Assembly: GCA_026415135.1 (NCBI GenBank)
Contig: JAOAHS010000061.1
Span: 1 to 64,000, forward strand
Source: Calditerrivibrio sp.
GTDB taxonomy: Bacteria > Chrysiogenota > Deferribacteres > Deferribacterales > Calditerrivibrionaceae
DNA: 64,000 bases
Direction of reading: 5' to 3'
The notes beneath the pieces were generated by a model, which was not told the origin of the DNA, made no database searches, and saw only the letters and a program-made list of their open reading frames with translations. Shown here in pieces: positions 50,827 to 59,248 of the stretch. The position numbers and the translations under genes were made by a program. Each line of letters starts with the position of its first letter. Within the stretch, counting starts at the first letter, position 1.

Positions 50827-52094
50827 CTGATTTTATTACCCCACCATCTAGCTTTTTCAAGAACCTCCTCTTCATCAAAGCTAACTATTTTGCTATCAGA
50901 CATGATCTCCTTACCACAAACGTATAAGTCGGTTACATTTTCTGTTTTAGCAGAATATATCAAGTGGGAGATGGGGTTGTAAAGGGGGGTTGTAAAACAG
51001 TTGTTAAAGGTGATTATTGCAAAGTCTGCATCATAACCCTCTTTTAATTCGCCACAATTTGGTAAATAAAGCCCTTTTGCAGCATTTTTTGTGGCCAAAT
51101 TTAGTACTTCCTCTGCCTTAAGTACCGTTGGATCGAGGTTTAGGCCTTTATGAAATTTTGCTACAGTGGACATTTCGGATAACAAATCCAGATCATTGTT
51201 GCTGGCAGCTCCATCTGTGCCCAATGAAACATTTGCTCCTGCATCGATATACTTTTTAATGTTTGCGAAGCCACTCCCTAATTTTAGATTGCTTTCGAGA
51301 CAGTGGGAGATGTTTACGTTCTTTTTACCTATTATTTCTATATCTACATCATATAAGTGTACCATATGGGCAACGATAGTCTTTGTATCAAATAAACCTA
51401 TGTCATTCATCAGTTGGACGGGTGTTTTACCATAATTATTTAGAATATTCTCTACTTCACCAACTGTTTCTGCAAGATGGGTATGTATCAACATATCATA
51501 TCTTTCAGCATAAGATATACATTTTTTATAATTTTCAGGGGAAACAGTATAAGGGGCATGGGGGGAAAGGGCTATTTTTATTTTAGGATCGTCTTCAAAC
51601 ATCTCTTTTAGCTTTATGGCGTTTGAAAGGTAGTCGTCTATGTTTTTACCAAACTTTGTTGGGAAATCCAAAATACCTGCTCCCAAAACAGCTTTTAAGC
51701 CAGATCTTTGAATAGCTTGCCCAATGCTATTGGAATAAAAATACATATCATTAGCGCAGGTTGTGCCAGACCGAATCATCTCTATTGCTGCTAACATCGT
51801 GGCATCAAAAACGAATTCTTCGGTCAAATGCTTTGTTTCAGCTGGCCATATATGCTTTTGAAGCCATTCCATGAGGGGGATATCATCTGCAAGCCCACGA
51901 AAAAAACTCATTGGTAAATGGGTGTGGGTATTTATAAGACCTGGAATAATTAAAGAGTTTGCCTTGTGGATGATTTTTTCCGCATTTTGTGGTGTTTCTG
52001 AGATGGCGATGACTTTGTCAGAAAAAATGAGGTATTTATCTTTTTCTAACCGCCCATTGTAGTATATATAGTTTGCTTTGATAGCTTTTATCAT
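50823..52094 (-). CDS. mtaD: 5-methylthioadenosine / S-adenosylhomocysteine deaminase
   Basis: A 423-residue amidohydrolase of the MtaD type. The metal site shows HTHLPMSFFRGLADD (HxH), HTHLAETVGEVEN, and GTDGAASNNDLDLL with the late Asp. SHCLESNLKLGSGFA is a family signature. Characterised members deaminate 5'-methylthioadenosine and S-adenosylhomocysteine to the inosine compounds, with Zn2+ or Fe2+ at the active site. It lies in the znu operon between gph and an AEC transporter. Other deaminases of the superfamily are alternatives. Confidence 0.88.
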   Translation of the reverse strand: MIKAIKANYIYYNGRLEKDKYLIFSDKVIAISETPQNAEKIIHKANSLIIPGLINTHTHLPMSFFRGLADDIPLMEWLQKHIWPAETKHLTEEFVFDATMLAAIEMIRSGTTCANDMYFYSNSIGQAIQRSGLKAVLGAGILDFPTKFGKNIDDYLSNAIKLKEMFEDDPKIKIALSPHAPYTVSPENYKKCISYAERYDMLIHTHLAETVGEVENILNNYGKTPVQLMNDIGLFDTKTIVAHMVHLYDVDIEIIGKKNVNISHCLESNLKLGSGFANIKKYIDAGANVSLGTDGAASNNDLDLLSEMSTVAKFHKGLNLDPTVLKAEEVLNLATKNAAKGLYLPNCGELKEGYDADFAIITFNNCFTTPLYNPISHLIYSAKTENVTDLYVCGKEIMSDSKIVSFDEEEVLEKARWWGNKIR

Positions 52095-52099
52095 AATAT

Positions 52100-52738
52100 T
52101 TACCCCAATATGTCAATTAGTTCCGATGGTTTTTTTATGGTATAGTTGGGTGGAATATGGCTTAATTTGCCGTAACCATAGGTGCAGTAAATAGAATTAA
52201 TCCCAGCATTAAAGCCGCATTCCACATCCGTGTAGTTGTCCCCGATGATATAGATATTGTCATCATTAAAATTAAACATACTACAAATCTCTTTAACAGG
52301 AGTAGGGGAGGGTTTTTTTTCTATGAATGAGTCGCCACCAAACCATTTATCAAATATTAGGTTGAGATTGAAATGATATATTAGATGATTAGTCATTTCG
52401 TAGGATTTATTAGATAATATAACCAAATGGTATCTAAGCTTGAGATCTTTTAAAATATCTATGATGTTTGGAAACGGTTGGGTGTGTTCTGTGATTTTTT
52501 CTCTATAGATATTACGGAAGAAGGATTCATGTTCTGGTAAAAAGTTTTTTTCTCCAAAAGCACGTTCTACAAGCTTTCTAATGCCATCTCCCACATAAGA
52601 CTTTGTGATATTGATATCAAAGCTTGGAAAACCAAAGTACTCAAGGGTGATCATCAGGGCGTTGTGAATATCTTTTATTGTATCTAAAACTGTTCCATCA
52701 AGGTCAAATATTAAAAGCCCTTTGGTTGAGTTAAGCAA
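52100..52738 (-). CDS. gph: HAD-superfamily phosphatase, phosphoglycolate phosphatase-like
   Basis: A 212-residue HAD hydrolase. Motif I LIFDLDGTVLDT (nucleophile Asp), motif II LVILSNKS, motif III Lys in EKKPSPTP and motif IV IYIIGDNYTDVECG are all present. A helical cap follows motif I. The closest family plan is phosphoglycolate phosphatase (Gph), but HAD specificity is not readable from motifs. The start overlaps the end of the Fur-family gene by 28 bases. Confidence 0.85.
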   Translation of the reverse strand: MLNSTKGLLIFDLDGTVLDTIKDIHNALMITLEYFGFPSFDINITKSYVGDGIRKLVERAFGEKNFLPEHESFFRNIYREKITEHTQPFPNIIDILKDLKLRYHLVILSNKSYEMTNHLIYHFNLNLIFDKWFGGDSFIEKKPSPTPVKEICSMFNFNDDNIYIIGDNYTDVECGFNAGINSIYCTYGYGKLSHIPPNYTIKKPSELIDILG

Positions 52739-53127
52739 TTTTTACATACCCCTGTAATTTTTATTTCCATAGTATCTATAAAACCAGCTTCTACTATATT
52801 TAATTTCAACTGATTGTCAATCTCTTTACAATAAGTTTTTGTACAGATTTTACAGGAGAAATGAATGTGATGGTTTTTGTAGCTTTTATTTATACAGTAA
52901 TGGGTTATGCCTTTGGGGTCTATATCTTTTAATAGCAGCTTTTTATCCTCAAAAAGATGTAAAATTCTGTAAATAGTCGTTTTATCAATATGTTTTAACT
53001 TCGAGATTATATCAATGGTAGATGTTGTGTACACATTTTCCAGTATGATTTTAAGAATTTCTGCTCTATTTTTGTTATATTTTATGCCAAATTGTTTTAA
53101 AAGTTCATGGACTGTTTCTTCTAACAT
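52711..53127 (-). CDS. zur: Fur-family metalloregulator, probably Zur
   Basis: A 138-residue (or 143 from an in-frame ATG at 53142) Fur-family protein. The winged helix is at about 15-80 (NRAEILKIILENVYTT, DKTTIYRILHLFEDKKLL). The dimerisation part has HHIHFSCKICTKTYC and a C-terminal CKNC, giving two CxxC pairs for a structural zinc plus His residues for the sensory site. Its place directly after znuB argues for Zur (zinc-responsive repressor) rather than Fur or PerR. It likely represses its own operon through the palindrome at 55532-55546. Neither start has a strong ribosome-binding site. Confidence 0.82.
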   Translation of the reverse strand: MLEETVHELLKQFGIKYNKNRAEILKIILENVYTTSTIDIISKLKHIDKTTIYRILHLFEDKKLLLKDIDPKGITHYCINKSYKNHHIHFSCKICTKTYCKEIDNQLKLNIVEAGFIDTMEIKITGVCKNCLTQPKGF

Positions 53128-53920
53128 AGCTAATAGCCACATCCAACATGTAGATTATCGTGGAAAACATTATGATAGTTGCTCCTGTGGATAGGTTTAG
53201 TTTGTAAGCTATAAAAAAACCGATAAGGGAGAAACATAAGGAAAGTATGAATGAATATATTATCATGGATATTAGACTCCTACATCTTTTTATGGCTATG
53301 TTTTGAGGAATGGTCAACATTGCCATCACCAAAATGATACCTGTCATCTTTATGAGAACAATGATAGCGATCGATATGAATACAAAAATGATAAGGTTTA
53401 ACATCTTTACATTTATACCTATAACCCGAGCATAATCTCTGTCAAAGGATATTAATACGATTTTGTCATAGAATAGAATAAGGGATATTATAGATACTGT
53501 GTTCATAATGGAGGTTATAATGAGATCTTGAGTAGTAATGGTAAGAATGTTACCAAATAGATAGGTCATTAGATCTGCATTATAGCCTGGTGTTAAATCT
53601 GTGAGTATTATTCCTAAAGCCATACCAAAAGCCCAAATGATGCTTATCAAAGAGTCTGAAAGAGATTCTTCCCTCTCTGATAACAAACCGATAATCAAGC
53701 CAGCAATGGATGAAAAGAGCATAGTGGTCAGTTGAACAGGTAGCCCAAAGTAAAAGGAGAGACCTACTCCTCCGTAGGCTGCATGGGAGATACTGCCTGC
53801 TAAGGAAACGATTCTGTTTACCACTATGATACTTCCTATAATTCCACAGAGGGCACTTATTAATACTATTCCCATTAAAGCATTTTTTATAAAGATATAA
53901 TCAAAAAAATCAAAAGACAT
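53105..53920 (-). CDS. znuB: Zinc ABC transporter permease ZnuB
   Basis: A 271-residue ABC-3 family permease with about eight helices. Conserved segments are RIVSLAGSISHAAYGGVGL, LPVQLTTMLFSSIAGLIIG, and IKMTGIILVMAMLTIPQNIA. It forms the membrane channel of the Zn2+ importer with ZnuC and ZnuA. It overlaps znuC by 11 bases and the Fur-family gene by 23 bases. Mn2+ or Fe2+ transport is possible for this family, but the His-rich ZnuA and linked Fur-type gene favour zinc. Confidence 0.92.
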   Translation of the reverse strand: MSFDFFDYIFIKNALMGIVLISALCGIIGSIIVVNRIVSLAGSISHAAYGGVGLSFYFGLPVQLTTMLFSSIAGLIIGLLSEREESLSDSLISIIWAFGMALGIILTDLTPGYNADLMTYLFGNILTITTQDLIITSIMNTVSIISLILFYDKIVLISFDRDYARVIGINVKMLNLIIFVFISIAIIVLIKMTGIILVMAMLTIPQNIAIKRCRSLISMIIYSFILSLCFSLIGFFIAYKLNLSTGATIIMFSTIIYMLDVAISYVRRNSP

Positions 53921-54647
53921 TATTAGTACCCCTATTGGTGATATGGGAGATCTCTTCGTTTAAGTATCTGTTAAGATTACAGAGATGGGAATCATGTATC
54001 CCATACATAAGGTTTATCATATCATTATTTATATTTGGAGAGTTTAGATAAATGAGCTTTTTGTTTACACATGCTACTGATTTGGCACCAGATGTAACTA
54101 ATCCCAGGTTGTGGGTTACTAAGATGATAGTCATCTTTTTATTGAGTTGTTCCAGATAAGAAAAAAAACAGAATGTTCCGTAGGGGTCAACATTAGATGT
54201 GGGTTCGTCAAGAATTAATAGATCAGGCTCTGATATCAGTGCTCGAGCAAGTAGCACTCTTTGTAGCTGTCCACCAGAAAGTTCAGATATCTTTTTATCT
54301 AATATGTCTTGTATATTTAGTTCTAAAACTATCTGTTCTAAATTCGATAAATTGGAGCAGTTTTTAACACCTAAGGTTATAGTCTTTTTGACCGTAATAG
54401 GGAAGCTTTTCTTGGTACTTATCTGTTGGGGAACATAACCTATCTTGAATAAACTTCTGTTAAAATGAATATAACCTTTGTTTGGTTTTAATATTCCTAA
54501 AATCAGCTTTAAAAGGGTTGTCTTCCCACCTCCATTTGGACCAATGATTATAAGATAATCCTTTTCTCTTACTTCAATGGATACATCCTCAAGTGTCCAT
54601 TGATTTTCACCTGGGTATTTGAAGTATAAGTTTTCTATTTTTATCAT
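53910..54647 (-). CDS. znuC: Zinc ABC transporter ATP-binding protein ZnuC
   Basis: A 245-residue ABC ATPase. Walker A GPNGGGKTTLLK, Q-loop context IGYVPQQISTKKSFP, signature LSGGQLQRVLLARAL, Walker B LLILDEPTSNVD, H-loop LVTHN. The IGYVPQ segment and GGGKTT loop are typical of metal-chelate ABC-3 ATPases. It starts 1 base after znuA and overlaps znuB. Confidence 0.94.
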   Translation of the reverse strand: MIKIENLYFKYPGENQWTLEDVSIEVREKDYLIIIGPNGGGKTTLLKLILGILKPNKGYIHFNRSLFKIGYVPQQISTKKSFPITVKKTITLGVKNCSNLSNLEQIVLELNIQDILDKKISELSGGQLQRVLLARALISEPDLLILDEPTSNVDPYGTFCFFSYLEQLNKKMTIILVTHNLGLVTSGAKSVACVNKKLIYLNSPNINNDMINLMYGIHDSHLCNLNRYLNEEISHITNRGTNNVF

Positions 54648-54648
54648 C

Positions 54649-55500
54649 TTATTGTATATTCTCTGCTATTTTTTTAGCTACTTTTTTTAGATTGTCTAAG
54701 ACATTATATTCTAATGGGTTTATTTGAATTACATTTGCTTTTAACTCTTTTGATAATAACTCAACTGTGGAGCTCGAGATTTGTGGTTGGATAAAAATTG
54801 CTTTTATGTTATTGTCCTTAGCAAGCTTTATGATATCTTTTAATCGTTTTGGTGAAGGTTCTTTCCCTTCGTATTCTATTACTATCTGTTTTAATGAGAA
54901 CTCCTTTGCAAAGTAACCCCATGCTGGATGGAAAACCAATATGTTTCTACTTTTTTTATCTTTAAGGATTTCTGTTAAATCGATTTTGGTTTGGTCTATC
55001 TCTTTTATCAAACTTTTGTAATTGAATTCATAGATTTTCTTGTTATCTGGATCTATTTCTGAAATCGCGTTGTAAGTATTTTCGGCTATAACCTTAAGGT
55101 TATCAAACGATAACCAGATATGGGGATCATGGAACAATTTCTTACCATGTTGATGATCGTGATCCCGCATTTCAAGTTTTGTTATATTTTTGTCCATCCT
55201 GTAAATCTTAAGATTTGGGTTGTTTTTAAGGATTTTTTTAAGCCAGAGTTCATCAAGACTTGTTTCAAGGCTAAAATAGTATCTTGTGGATGCCAATTCT
55301 TTTATGATAGCTGGTTTTGGTTCGTATACATGTGGGTTTGCACCTTGGGGGATAATGGATAGCACTTTCCAATAAGCTCCAGCTATTCTTTCTGTGATGT
55401 ATTGTTGAGGAAGTATCGTAACTGCTAATGTTTTTGAAGAGGCGTGTATATTCACTGTGCCAATAATTATCATTAAAGAAGCTAAGATAATTCGAAACAT
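54649..55500 (-). CDS. znuA: Zinc ABC transporter substrate-binding protein ZnuA
   Basis: A 283-residue cluster A-I metal-binding protein. The ATG at 55500 follows AAGGAGG and opens a signal peptide (MFRIILASLMIIIGTVNIHA). Upstream in-frame starts to 55557 would run through the promoter and are rejected. Metal ligands: His in QGANPHVYEPKP, a His-rich loop RDHDHQHGKKLFHDPH joined to the second ligand HIWLS, and His in VFHPAWGYFAKEF. The His-rich loop is characteristic of Zn2+ rather than Mn2+ receptors. It is the first gene of a long minus-strand operon. Confidence 0.93.
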   Translation of the reverse strand: MFRIILASLMIIIGTVNIHASSKTLAVTILPQQYITERIAGAYWKVLSIIPQGANPHVYEPKPAIIKELASTRYYFSLETSLDELWLKKILKNNPNLKIYRMDKNITKLEMRDHDHQHGKKLFHDPHIWLSFDNLKVIAENTYNAISEIDPDNKKIYEFNYKSLIKEIDQTKIDLTEILKDKKSRNILVFHPAWGYFAKEFSLKQIVIEYEGKEPSPKRLKDIIKLAKDNNIKAIFIQPQISSSTVELLSKELKANVIQINPLEYNVLDNLKKVAKKIAENIQ

Positions 55501-55527
55501 TATAGCCTCCTTACTAACTTTTTTTAA

Positions 55528-55557
55528 AATATGCAACTCAGTTGCAAAAAATGTCAA
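55528..55557 (-). promoter_or_regulatory. znuA operon promoter
   Basis: Minus strand TTGACA (55557-55552), 18-base spacer, CATATT (55533-55528). The spacer is almost filled by a perfect inverted repeat, so a repressor bound there would block the promoter. Confidence 0.6.
55532..55546. promoter_or_regulatory. Perfect 7-1-7 palindrome, candidate Zur operator
   Basis: TGCAACT-C-AGTTGCA is a perfect 15-base inverted repeat with the 7-1-7 form common for Fur-family sites. It lies between the -35 and -10 of znuA, and the operon contains its own Fur-family gene. Confidence 0.6.
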
Positions 55558-55589
55558 GATAATATTTATATTTTATTGTAAAATATATT

Positions 55590-56438
55590 TTAAACTTGTG
55601 ACCATCTAAAAGAGATGCCAAGATTTAGGTTTGCTCCTTCTTCGGTTGATATAATGAGATCGAAGATTTCATATTTGTTATCAATAAATTTTATTTTTTT
55701 CATCATTGATACAAGTTCTTTTTTATTAAGCCATTGGGAGTGGGTTGTAAAAATGAGAAATATGGGGTTATATGCCAATGAGTTAATAGCGTCTATTAAC
55801 TTTGGAAGATCTTTTTTAAGTGACCATTCCCCTTTAGGACCTCTTCCAAACTCTGGTGGGTCGAAGATGAATGCATTATATTTTTTACCCCTGCGGATTT
55901 CTTTTGAAAGGAAAGTCAGCATATCTTCATTTATAAACTTTGCCCCTGAGCTGTTGTAATTGATTTTGAAATTTTCTTTAGCCCAATTTATAGCAGATGA
56001 AGAGCCATCAACATGAACTGTTTCATTTATACCGTTTATTGTAAAGAGTGTGGATATGCCTGTGTAAGCAAAGCCGTTTAAAATGGTGATTTTTTCTGAG
56101 ATATTGTCCGAGATCTTCCTTAAAAATATCCAGTTAGGGTATTGTTCTGGAAATATACCCAGTTGACCAGATGGAGAAAACTTTAGTTTTACAGAGATAT
56201 CCAAAACATTTATTATCCATTCTTTGTAAATACCTTCGGCAAATTGCCACCCTTTTTCTGCATCAAAATATGCAACTTTTTCATCCCATAACTCAGGATG
56301 GTAAGGTTTGTTCGTGGCTATCTGGGATGGCCTATCTACGATATAGGAGCCAAATTGTTCCAATTTTCTCCCATTACCAAAGTCCAACAGTTTGTAATTA
56401 AAATTATGGGGGCTTTCGCCCCCTATATTAGTCCACAT
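55590..56438 (-). CDS. Class I SAM-dependent methyltransferase (COG1092/RlmI-like)
   Basis: A methyltransferase of up to 282 residues. SAM-binding [17 protein letters not shown] (about 118-135), [15 protein letters not shown] and the catalytic-type [13 protein letters not shown] followed by [21 protein letters not shown] is the usual N-terminal motif of this group, related to 23S rRNA cytosine methyltransferases but lacking their PUA domain. The ATG at 56438 overlaps the acnB stop and the first residues encode the acnB terminator stem. A later non-ATG start just before LLDFG is possible. Substrate unproven. Confidence 0.75.
   Translation of the reverse strand: MWTNIGGESPHNFNYKLLDFGNGRKLEQFGSYIVDRPSQIATNKPYHPELWDEKVAYFDAEKGWQFAEGIYKEWIINVLDISVKLKFSPSGQLGIFPEQYPNWIFLRKISDNISEKITILNGFAYTGISTLFTINGINETVHVDGSSSAINWAKENFKINYNSSGAKFINEDMLTFLSKEIRRGKKYNAFIFDPPEFGRGPKGEWSLKKDLPKLIDAINSLAYNPIFLIFTTHSQWLNKKELVSMMKKIKFIDNKYEIFDLIISTEEGANLNLGISFRWSQV
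56408..56423 (-). terminator. Terminator-like hairpin after acnB, inside the methyltransferase 5' end
   Basis: On the minus strand GGGGGC-GAAA-GCCCCC (6-bp stem, GNRA-type tetraloop) lies 4 bases after the acnB stop, followed by a weak U-rich stretch (ATAATTTTAATT). It falls within the first codons of the methyltransferase frame. Confidence 0.6.
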
Positions 56439-58980
56439 AATTTAGTCTAAATTTCCCCATTTTGTCGAATTCTAAATATTTATAAATTTCTGTTTTTTTA
56501 GGTTCTACTCTTTCATTAAAATATTTAAAATATTCTTCAGGAGTAGGTAATTTACCCAAAATAGCAGCTACAGCTGTAAGCTCAGCAGAACCTAAATACA
56601 CTCTTGCGCCGTCACCCATCCTATCATCAAAGTTTCTTGTAGAGGTTGAGATAACTGTGCTATTCGACCTTACTCTTGCTTGGTTACCCATGCAAAGGGA
56701 ACAACCAGGCATTTCTGTCCTTGCACCGATATTTGAATATATGGAGTAGTAACCTTCCCTCATCAATTGAGCAGCATCCATCTTTGTAGGGGGTGTGAGC
56801 CAAATCCTCGTGGGGGCTTCCTTTTCCTTTTCCCAAATTTTACCTGCGGCTCTAAAGTGGCCTATGTTGGTCATACAAGAACCTATAAACACTTCATCTA
56901 TCTTATCTCCGGCAACTTCAGATAGCAGTTTTACATCGTCTGGATCGTTTGGACAAGCCAAGATAGGTTCTTTTATTTCAGAAAGATCTATCTCTATGAT
57001 AGCTGCATATTCGGCATTTTCGTCTCTGCTAAGTAATTCTGGTTTGGCAAGCCATGCTTCGCAGGCAGCTATTCTCTTTTTAAGTGTCTCAGCATCTTGA
57101 TAGCCTTCTTCTATCATCTGTTTCATCAGGGCTATGTTACTTTTAAGGAAGTCAGCTACAGACTTTTCAGATAGTTTAATTGTGGCTGCTGCTGCAGATC
57201 TCTCAGCGGCTGCATCTGTAAGCTCAAATGCCTGTTCCACTGTCAAATCTGGTAAGCCTTCCATTTCGAGGATTCTACCATTGAAAACATTCTTTTTACC
57301 TTTTTTAGCTACTGTTAATAGCCCTTGTTTGATGGCTACATAAGGTATGGCATTTACCACATCCCTAAGGGTAATACCTGGATTTAGCTGACCTTTAAAC
57401 TTTACTAAGACCGATTCTGGCATGTCAAGGGGCATGAATCCCAATGCACCAGCAAATGCCACCAAACCAGAACCTGCAGGGAAGGAGATGCCTATAGGGA
57501 ATCTTGTATGGGAATCACCACCTGTACCAACAGTATCGGGTAATAAAAGTCTGTTGAGCCATGAGTGAATTACACCGTCTCCTGGCTTTAACGATACACC
57601 GCCTCTTGCGATGATAAATCCTGGCAGTGTCTTGTGCATCTTCACATCAGCTGGTTTTGGATATGCAGCAGTATGGCAGAATGATTGCATAAATAGCTCT
57701 GATTGGAACCTCAAACATGCTAACTCCTTAAGCTCGTCTGCTGTCATAGGTCCCGTTGTATCTTGTGAGCCTACAGTGGTCATCTTTGGCTCACAAGCAG
57801 TACCGGGTAACACTCCAGGAAGACCACAAGCTTTACCAACGATCTTTTGAGCCAGAGTGTATCCTTGACCAGGTTTTGGTACAGGATTTTCAGTTTTTAC
57901 AAAAAGATCAGATTCGTCAAGACCTAAAAATGCCCTTGCTCTATTTGTGAGGGCTCTACCAATTATAAGGTTTAGTCTACCACCAGCTCTGAATTCATCC
58001 TTAAGAGTAGCTGGCTTTAGTTCGAATTTTGTTAGTAGTTCTCCGCTTTCTTTTCTAATTTCGAGTTTTTCTGTATCTATTATGATTACATCACCAGTTT
58101 TCATGTTTGAAACATCACACATAATCGGAAGACCACCAGAATCCTGAGTGGTGTTGAAAAAGATTGGGGCTATGAGACCTCCTATGATTATGCCACCTCT
58201 TCTCTTGTTTGGTACATAGGGTATGTCCTCTCCAATATGCCACATTACAGAGTTGCATGCTGATTTTCTTGAAGAGCCTGTACCAACAACGTCACCCACA
58301 AAAGCTACTTGATAGCCTTCAGCCCTAAACTGTGCCATGATGGCATTACCACCTGGGAACCTTGTTTCACCCATAGCTAAGGCATGCAATGGTATATCAG
58401 GTCTGCTAAAGGCATGTTTTGCAGGAGAGAAATCATCTGTGTTGATTTCTCCATCTACTTTGTAGACTTTCACTTTTATCTGCTTAGGTAGATCAGGCTT
58501 AGAGGTAAACCATTCACCATTAGCCCAAGATTCGATAACCTCTTTCGCATACTGATTGGTTTTTGAAAGCTCAGCTACTTCATCAAAGGCACCGTAAACC
58601 AATATTACATTTTTCAGAGCATTAGCTGCTGCTTTTGCCAAAGAAGGGTCTTTTAATGCTTCTACCAGTGGTGATACGTTATAACCACCGATCATTGTTC
58701 CTAACATAAATATAGCATCTTCTTTGGATACAATGGGTGATTTGGTTTCACCTTTTATGATCTTTGAAAGCCAATTGGCCTTTACTTCAGCGGCGGGATC
58801 AACACCTGGGGATACTCTATCTCTTAAAAGTGAAAGCAAAAATTCTTCCTGACCTTTCTCAGGGTTTTCTAAAGCTTTGCAGACTTCTTGGGTCATTTCT
58901 GGTGAAAGTGGTAAAGGTGGGATGCCCATTTTTTTTCTTTCTTCCACGTGATTTAAATATTGATTAAACAGTTCCCTCAT
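56428..58980 (-). CDS. acnB: Aconitate hydratase B
   Basis: An 850-residue AcnB-type aconitase interconverting citrate and isocitrate. The domain order is AcnB-specific: N-terminal HEAT-like domain (about 1-160), the swivel domain early ([38 protein letters not shown]), then the catalytic core. Fe-S ligands are in [12 protein letters not shown] and [13 protein letters not shown]; substrate residues occur in [13 protein letters not shown] and [12 protein letters not shown]. The length matches E. coli AcnB (865). AGAGGT precedes the ATG. A strong promoter with a TTGTATACAG-type palindrome at the start site suggests repression shared with gltA. Confidence 0.96.
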   Translation of the reverse strand: MRELFNQYLNHVEERKKMGIPPLPLSPEMTQEVCKALENPEKGQEEFLLSLLRDRVSPGVDPAAEVKANWLSKIIKGETKSPIVSKEDAIFMLGTMIGGYNVSPLVEALKDPSLAKAAANALKNVILVYGAFDEVAELSKTNQYAKEVIESWANGEWFTSKPDLPKQIKVKVYKVDGEINTDDFSPAKHAFSRPDIPLHALAMGETRFPGGNAIMAQFRAEGYQVAFVGDVVGTGSSRKSACNSVMWHIGEDIPYVPNKRRGGIIIGGLIAPIFFNTTQDSGGLPIMCDVSNMKTGDVIIIDTEKLEIRKESGELLTKFELKPATLKDEFRAGGRLNLIIGRALTNRARAFLGLDESDLFVKTENPVPKPGQGYTLAQKIVGKACGLPGVLPGTACEPKMTTVGSQDTTGPMTADELKELACLRFQSELFMQSFCHTAAYPKPADVKMHKTLPGFIIARGGVSLKPGDGVIHSWLNRLLLPDTVGTGGDSHTRFPIGISFPAGSGLVAFAGALGFMPLDMPESVLVKFKGQLNPGITLRDVVNAIPYVAIKQGLLTVAKKGKKNVFNGRILEMEGLPDLTVEQAFELTDAAAERSAAAATIKLSEKSVADFLKSNIALMKQMIEEGYQDAETLKKRIAACEAWLAKPELLSRDENAEYAAIIEIDLSEIKEPILACPNDPDDVKLLSEVAGDKIDEVFIGSCMTNIGHFRAAGKIWEKEKEAPTRIWLTPPTKMDAAQLMREGYYSIYSNIGARTEMPGCSLCMGNQARVRSNSTVISTSTRNFDDRMGDGARVYLGSAELTAVAAILGKLPTPEEYFKYFNERVEPKKTEIYKYLEFDKMGKFRLNYVD

Positions 58981-59005
58981 TTTTGTACCTCTCTAATTTT
59001 GTATT

Positions 59006-59015
59006 CTGTATACAA
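59006..59015. promoter_or_regulatory. TTGTATACAG palindrome-like site at the acnB start
   Basis: CTGTATACAA on the plus strand (TTGTATACAG on the minus) matches 9 of 10 bases of the perfect palindrome upstream of gltA. It lies just downstream of the acnB -10, covering the likely transcription start, a position suited to repression. Confidence 0.45.
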
Positions 59016-59017
59016 TT

Positions 59018-59046
59018 TTTATACATCTTAAATTTAGATTTGTCAA
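59018..59046 (-). promoter_or_regulatory. acnB promoter
   Basis: Minus strand TTGACA (59046-59041), 17-base spacer, TATAAA (59023-59018); near-consensus, with a ~30-base leader to acnB. Confidence 0.75.
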
Positions 59047-59178
59047 AAGAATTTTTGCAAATTAAAACATTCTTTGAAATTTTACAGTATTTTGTTTCTT
59101 TTGTTTATTATTATAAGATTCAATTAAATAAATAGGAAAAATCAATGGTTTTAGTTTGTTTTTGCCGATATTTTTCTC

Positions 59179-59207
59179 TCGACAAAATTATAAATTTGTA
59201 ATAAAAT
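59179..59207 (+). promoter_or_regulatory. Fumarase gene promoter
   Basis: TCGACA (59179-59184), 17-base spacer, TAAAAT (59202-59207). An AAAGGGG ribosome-binding site at about 59236-59242 precedes the ATG. Apart from the acnB and fumarase promoters and the GTATAC site, the 268-base divergent gap is AT-rich with nothing else recognised. Confidence 0.6.
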
Positions 59208-59248
59208 AACACTGTTATCAAATTTAAAAAAAATGAAAGGGGTGAACT

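Noticed and set aside
55501-55557. N-terminal extension of znuA
   Set aside because: It would place coding sequence over the promoter and palindrome. The ATG at 55500 has AAGGAGG and starts a clean signal peptide.
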